A stretch of 64,000 nucleotides of DNA from Monomorium pharaonis (taxonomy: Eukaryota; Arthropoda; Insecta; Hymenoptera; Formicidae): assembly GCF_013373865.1 (NCBI RefSeq), contig NC_050476.1:17869686-17933685 (forward strand). The letters run 5' to 3'. The notes under the pieces are model-generated. The model was given only the letters and a program-made list of their open reading frames with translations, did no database searches and was not told the DNA's origin. Below are positions 58,283 through 64,000 of this stretch, in pieces; position 1 is the stretch's first letter, and each line of letters opens with the position of its first letter. The position numbers were made by a program, and so were the translations under genes.

Positions 58283-60465
58283 GTAAAAGATTTTTTTCTA
58301 AAACGCTGCCTTAGAATCTTTGAAATCGAAATAGAATAAAAAATCTTATTGACTTTTCCCATAACTTTTTAATATTATTACAGAAAACATTTCGTTTCAC
58401 AACAAGAATTAGTATCTAATTGGCTTTATCTTTTAATCATCCTAAAACATATTATCAATTTGTTTAAAAAGAATATAAAAGGATTCCACTCTTTAAAATA
58501 TTGTGTACCCTGTATATATATCCAATACGTATTAATTTTAATAACATCCTAATGACACAGTTTTGATTATCGAATGCCTCTCAACAAAGATAAATAGTAC
58601 CTATCTAACAAAAGTGGAGCAATATCCATCTGTATTATATCCTCGAAAGTACTTTCCAATCGAGTTGGAGAAAAATAAAATACAGAATCGAAAATAAAAA
58701 GCTTCATATACGAATGCGCGTACAACAATATCTAAAAAAAAAATTATTAATTATCTATTGGACAAGTCCAGAATTAACCTTTTTACGTCCGATATGAGAT
58801 AAACAATCTCACGTACTTCCTGAGAAAGTGCTTTCGTACTATCTGCATTCGCATACCTATAATTACGATATTATGACCGAGATCCTTTCATGGATAGGAA
58901 TTCATTTTATAGGCTAATTGAATAGCTCATTTCGCAGTTCGGACGTTTGACAATGAAACGCGACAAGTGGCAAGGAGAAGAGTCGTGGATGGTGAAACGG
59001 GCTTTCGACTGGGTCTTCAAAGTATCGTTAAAACGCAAATATTAAAAAAAGCCTTTGTTCTCGGGTGGCGTCAAGAATTCCAGTCAGGTATTATGCGAGC
59101 CCGCGAGCCACAACTGCTTTTCGAAAGTACTGAGAAAACGTCGGTTGTGGTCCTTTAAAGGTCGATTGGGATGCAGCGCGAGTTCCGCGAAAGTGCAGTC
59201 AAGGTTCTCCGTTTCTCGCAAACATACTGCGCGCACGTGTACATATAACTCTGTATGTATATCCCGTTAAAGTGGACGCGTGTATGGGTACCAACGACCT
59301 CGGCTCGAAGAGACACGCGATCGAGATCGAGAACCGTTCCGAAGCGGCGCTGGCAACCTGCGGGAGGAGTCCTCCCTCCGAGATAGAAAGGAAAATAGCA
59401 CGTCACGCTCTTACGGTTCAAGATGCAAAGTGCATCGAGTCGTTTTGCATGCCTTTTAGAACCTATGAAGCTTCCTAAGCTTCTCTGAAACCTTACTGTT
59501 CTAAAAATTTGTACTCTTCCTTCTCGAGTGTATTAATAGTATTAAAGTATCTGTATATCCAATATGGCGCCCACCTAAACTGCGGCGATTTTTTAATCTT
59601 TTCACAGGTACAAAAGTGTATAAAACAGCCAAAAAAGTGTATAAAACATTTTTAATTATTTACATAAGTGTAGTATAAAGCTTTACAGAAAAAGGGCAGC
59701 ACTTGGGCCATGTTGATTACACATTTGAAAATGGAGGTTGAGCCAAATTGGGTACACGGCCATATTGGATGCAGGTACCTTAATAAACACACGTGATAAA
59801 ATAACTACGACAATTGAGAAATACTTTACGAGACTAAGCTTTGATCACTTCCTTTCTCGGTGGACGGTTTCTCGTTTCAACTGTCGCTGTCGTTAATCGT
59901 CCGTCCATCCACGTCCTCCGCTACTCGCGCTGATGGACGTCAAGTGTGTGTACGCTCGACGCGATTTTACATCGGCAATAAAACATCCGCGAGACAAGCG
60001 ACAGACGGAAATTTCACTCGCACGAAAGGTCGTCCCTGAAATTTCTTCGGCTCCTTTTTTTTTCTTTTTTTTTTTTCCTTCACGTCCGCGCGATTCGTCC
60101 GCCCCAACCGAGGCGATCTCAGTCAGCGAGGGGACCATTATTATTCGACAAGGTCGCTGGACACCGGCGATTTTCACGTGCGCGCAGAAGCGTGTTCCTA
60201 CGTGGCAGTCAATGGCCGGCCGCATTTAGCCTTCGACTCGCATGTAGAAGGTCCGTCGTTGCAGCGGATATCGCACGCACCGCGATGAATGGCAATCGTC
60301 TCCGATTCAATACACCCGTACACAAATCGTACAAGCGGCTTCCCGTTATCGAATCGATGCTTCAAAGAATGCGTAGCCCGCCTTCGTGTTCATGACTCAA
60401 AATCATTTGTGTTTGAATATCGAGCGATGCTTGAAGAAATAATAGGAAAATTAGGATGTTTTATA
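58283..60465. other. Mixed non-coding region
   Basis: AT-rich until about 58950. CpG-rich patches lie at 58950-59460 and 59880-60390, with a T-rich run at 60054-60078. Frames are short, overlapping and unrecognised. No gene supported. Confidence 0.4.
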
Positions 60466-60545
60466 TTGTACGGAGAAGGCTTTTAAAATTTACCCTCAAA
60501 ATCAGACGCGAGACAACATGGATTTAGAGGAATTTTAATAAACTC
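60466..60545. mobile_element. Truncated family A MITE end
   Basis: TACGGAGAAGGCTTTTAAAA, then TTTACCCTCAAAATCAGA and GAGACAACATGGATT, follow the family A arm order. The other half is absent, and a different palindrome starts a few bases on. Confidence 0.6.
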
Positions 60546-60556
60546 TAGATATGTTC

Positions 60557-60814
60557 ACCCAGGAAAAAATGTTTCATATAAAAACATATATAAATATGTC
60601 CACTCTCTAAATTTCCTAGAGTGAAACATTACTCTTTTAGAGTAACGTTTGTTCTTTTGAAAATTGTTCTTTTAATTGGTTTCTGTTTTTTCAGTATAAC
60701 TATTATTTTTTTATATCAAACAGAAATTTTACTAAAGAAGGGAAACTAGTATGGACACATTTTATATATATTTATATAATATATGTTTTTATATAAAACA
60801 TTGTTTTCCCGGAT
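60557..60814. mobile_element. Palindromic MITE, CCAGGAAAA type
   Basis: CCAGGAAAAAATGTTTCATA, then AAAACATATATAAATATGTCC, is mirrored by GGACACATTTTATATATA, ATATATGTTTTTATATAAAA and ACATTGTTTTCCCGG. A second small hairpin (ACTCTCTAAATTTCCTAGAGT) lies inside the left part. Confidence 0.75.
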
Positions 60815-62507
60815 AGATATGCAAAATATATTTAAACTTATATAATATTTTATTCTATAAAAATCTCCAAGCGAGAATTTCTTCTATATATTGTGTTTTT
60901 AGTATATTTAAATTATACTTTTTGTTTTAAACATGTTTTGAAAAATCATAATATTTTATTCTCTAAAAAAAATCGTGAATTTTATTAATCTTAATAGCAA
61001 TATAATATTAAGCGAAACAAGTAAAAAAATTAATTCTTTTTTGTATGTTTTTAATTTAAATTATATGTCAAAATTATATTCGAAATGCTTGTTACAACTT
61101 ATCCCCAACAGCGTGATTCTCCTCGGACATTCAAGAAACGTTCTGATATCGTGCTAAGATCATTATATAAAATCGAAACGGTTTACGTATACTATTATTA
61201 AGTAAACTTTTTTACTGCAGTGGCGATTGGTGTGAGTTACGAGAGCGACGATATTATTATGTTAATTGTTTGCAAGTACTTTTATCCCTTGTTTCTTGCT
61301 CGGGCGTTCTCTCCTCGGATAACAAAAATGCAAACGGATAGTATTTCGAAAGATTATGTTTCTGGTATTGTGTGTTCTTATTGCGATGCCGTGGCTTGCC
61401 GCGAGATGGGAATTGAGCCTGAGTGAGTTTAGGCGGGTTTTCGAGGCATTGTGGTTAGTTCTCTTGCGAAAGGACCGAGGTGAAGATTGTATATTCCACG
61501 GCTGTATTGACCGGCAACGCGGAGTAACGATCATGTTCACAGCTCTCTTGCTCTCCCGCCCGCGGTCACTTCGCTATTCCTGCTGGATGAGTAGACGAGC
61601 TGCTGGCGCGATTTGAATATTGTTTTATATGTACATTCCGCGAGGACGAGCCGCCACGTTCCGTTTCGGTGCACAATGCAGCATTCGAACGTTACATTCG
61701 CCTACGCGCGGCGAAGAGCTTGTTCCGACAATTGAACTCCCCGTTATGTCACCCCCCGCTCGCGGTGTAATAGCGCGGCAAAAAAAGACATTGTTCTCCC
61801 GCGTTTCACGTGGCCTGACTATTCGAGGGGCGCGCACGGGTGCTCTCCTTGCGGAGAGAAAGTCTCGTAGATACGCACGTATATACACGTGTATCCGCCT
61901 TGCATGTGTATTATGCATATACGCCTACGGAGATTCTCCGTTTCTGGTCCGCGTATCCGCGAGTGTAAGTAGCTATTGAAACACTTGACTGAAGAATCTG
62001 GTCAGTGATACGACTCGTGACTTATACTCGACTTATCTAGTCGATTGTCTGAGAGGCGGAAAGATATATGTTTGATTTTTCAAGAGCAGCATGCAGAACT
62101 ACACGGCGTCACGAATGGCTCTCGTGTAAAATTTCATTTTTTCAATTCGTGCTTTTGCAATTCTCTTTACTTTAAACGCAGATGCAAAATGAATTTTAAA
62201 GTTTCGATTAGAAATACCTGTTGCGGGCGAATACATGTAACTGAATTTATGAGAAATATTCCTTTGATTGTTATCCCGTAAAACTATTTATTGAAAATCT
62301 GTAAAAGTAAAAATATATAGTTTGCAATTTGACTAATAAACTTTACTTGTAATTTATAATTTTATTAATAAAGAGAAATAGCTTTTTAATTAAATAAAAA
62401 ATTATTTAAAAGAAGGCTATTAGTATAGTACTTGGTTTTTTAATATGATTTTTTAAACAATAGCTAAAAATAAAGCATTGAAGATATAAATGTAAATTAG
62501 AAAGTAT
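60815..62507. other. AT-rich then CpG-rich non-coding DNA
   Basis: 60815-61190 is AT-rich. 61400-61990 is CpG-rich with overlapping frames on both strands (61620-61979 plus; 61625-61918 minus). No gene supported. Confidence 0.4.
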
Positions 62508-62611
62508 CATTTATTAGATGGTGTAACAGTTTTTGTAATACTGTTTCAGATTTTCTAATAATTAATGTTTCCGCACCATAACCAAATACGAGCGTTTGAG
62601 AAATTGGGCCT
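62508..62611 (-). repeat. Dispersed repeat with GGCCCAATTTCTCAAA, copy 2
   Basis: The minus strand reads GAGGCCCAATTTCTCAAA, then AATTATTAGAAAATCTGA, ACAGTATTACAAAAACTG and ATCTAATAAATGATA, matching the order of copy 1 at 54300-54440. Confidence 0.5.
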
Positions 62612-63769
62612 CAAGACTGATGTAATAGGCAGTGATGGCAAAATTCAAAGACGGCCCAAGAGTGGAAGAATTAACTATAAAATTAATTAATGCACTAAAC
62701 AATTTTATAATAAAATATATTTCTATGTTAAAGTTTATAAAATGAAAAGACTAGAATTGAACATAATTTAAAAATAGATATAAAAATAAAAATTAATAAT
62801 TTATTTAAGATTTGTTATGAAAAAAGTAGATCACACGTCTATGATGTGTTCTCAGTAACAGAGAAATGTACCGTTTATGCTCCATGATTTAATGTTTTAT
62901 ACTGCATTATAAAAAAAAGGGAAAAATGTAAACAACAGTTTTAAAAAGTTATTAACATGTCAAGTAATTTAATATTATTAATCATGTGTATTCATTATAC
63001 TATATTTCTTTAGAAAACCAGTTGGAAATTTTTGTCTATTGCATGAGTATGCCAAATGATTTTAAAAGTTTTTTAATTCTATATATATAAAAAGGTTTTT
63101 TAATCTCTCTCTCTCTCTTATCATATATATTCTATCTTTATATTCCAATTGTCTATATTGTTAAGTATTAATTATCTAAGAAAAATTTATAATCTATCAA
63201 TTTATAAAAATAACAAATAGAAAATGAGCAAATGTTATACAGTAACAGATATTGTATCATATTTAAAAAAAAAATGTAGATACAAATAAACTTGTAAAAA
63301 AGATGTCATAAAACATTTTATTTTTGTAAAAATTAAATTTGTAATATAAAATATAAAATTATTCTAGAATTTATATCTTTTTATTATTGTAATTTTTTCA
63401 AGTTAATTTTTATACATTTAAATATATTAAACTTTATTTATAAATACATATAATAAACAATAATAATATAAGTATAAATATATAAAATTATTTTGACTCC
63501 TTTTCATTCACATTATTTTTATATGTTAATCAAAGATACATCACAAGTATTGTATTTTTGATAAAAAAAATAATTTTTTAATGTTAAAAAAATATGTAAA
63601 AATAACATCCCAAATTTACAAAACATATATCAATGCCAATACCAGAAGAGACATTTCAACATTGTTTTTGTATATATTTTTAAACTAAAATAAAATGTAT
63701 ATAATAAAAAAATATTAAAATTAAATGTGCATTACCTTTTTCTACTTCTGTATTAGTGATAATAAAGCG
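62612..63769. other. AT-rich non-coding stretch
   Basis: A short (CT)n run lies at 63101-63118. No gene, palindrome or array supported. Confidence 0.5.
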
Positions 63770-63940
63770 CAAAAAACTCGTAATCTTCAAAATCTGGTAA
63801 TTGTGGAATAACGTGTGATTTCGGGAAATTTTACTGTACTGTTTAATAAAACTTACAAAAAATATAGTAAAATTTACTATACTTTTAGTAAAATTTACCA
63901 GATTTTGAGAGTCAATTTTAAGAGAAAATTCTCTCCGTGT
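63770..63940. mobile_element. Family A MITE, deletion variant
   Basis: The right end TTTAAGAGAAAATTCTCTCC, then GTGTA, is intact. The left end is degenerate, starting near TCTTCAAAATCTGGTAATTG. The right arm lacks the GAGACAACGT-type block that the left retains. It is followed by 60 bases of unremarkable sequence to the window end. Confidence 0.7.
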
Positions 63941-64000
63941 ACATGTATATATGTGTGTTAAGAAGTCTAATAAAATCTCTCTATTTTTACTTCTCTTTTA

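Noticed and set aside
59270..59480. Possible short coding exon in a CpG-rich patch
   Set aside because: Frames on both strands overlap and none ends at a good splice site or shows a motif.

Overview
This is eukaryotic nuclear DNA, most likely from an insect and probably an ant or related hymenopteran. It has long AT-rich non-coding stretches broken by short CpG-rich segments, many (CT)n/(GA)n/(GT)n microsatellites and GT-AG introns. It also carries many small palindromic transposons flanked by TA. The species assignment is inference from composition and repeat style; no diagnostic housekeeping gene is present. I saw no bacterial-type operon, CRISPR array, rRNA, convincing tRNA or viral gene.

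One gene is well supported. It lies on the + strand, with coding exons at 33784-33803, 42137-42320, 42452-42609, 42733-42852 and 43573-43750. The joined frame gives a 219-residue protein with a signal peptide split by an 8.3 kb first intron. The mature part is Cys-free and low in complexity: acidic at the start, Pro/Thr-rich, then basic. I do not recognise the family. A TATA/initiator-like pair sits about 260 bases upstream of the ATG and a polyadenylation signal lies at 44502. In-frame read-through of exon 4 meets a TAA that overlaps the intron 4 donor, so an isoform shorter by 58 residues is possible.

The other 50 kb or so is intergenic or non-coding and is dominated by MITE-like foldback elements. 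The main families are: (A) CACGGAGAG termini, including a copy at 13580-13917 with 161-base arms that appear identical; (B) CACTGAGAGAAAA termini with TA flanks; (C) a 1.2 kb element at 1176-2375 built from repeated GTTGCT motifs; (D) a CCCTA-ended element at 11836-12550 enclosing a 125-bp tandem array; and several single-copy palindromes. Two nested insertions are visible (32266-32728 and 48725-49622). A decayed DDE transposase is recognisable near 46156-46500.

By region: 1-13.5 kb is repeats, CpG-rich segments and a 465-bp CT-rich microsatellite. 13.4-15.7 kb has a candidate TATA/Inr promoter just upstream of the perfect palindrome, followed by the longest open frame of the window (277 codons, doubtful). 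16-33 kb is mostly featureless AT-rich DNA with MITEs and four CpG-rich segments. 33.5-44.5 kb is the secreted-protein gene, with MITEs in introns 1 and 4 and in the 3' UTR. 44.5-64 kb is gene-poor and MITE-rich. The strongest leads are the perfect palindrome downstream of a promoter-like signal, a possible hairpin-RNA source, and the unrecognised secreted gene with its donor-overlapping stop.
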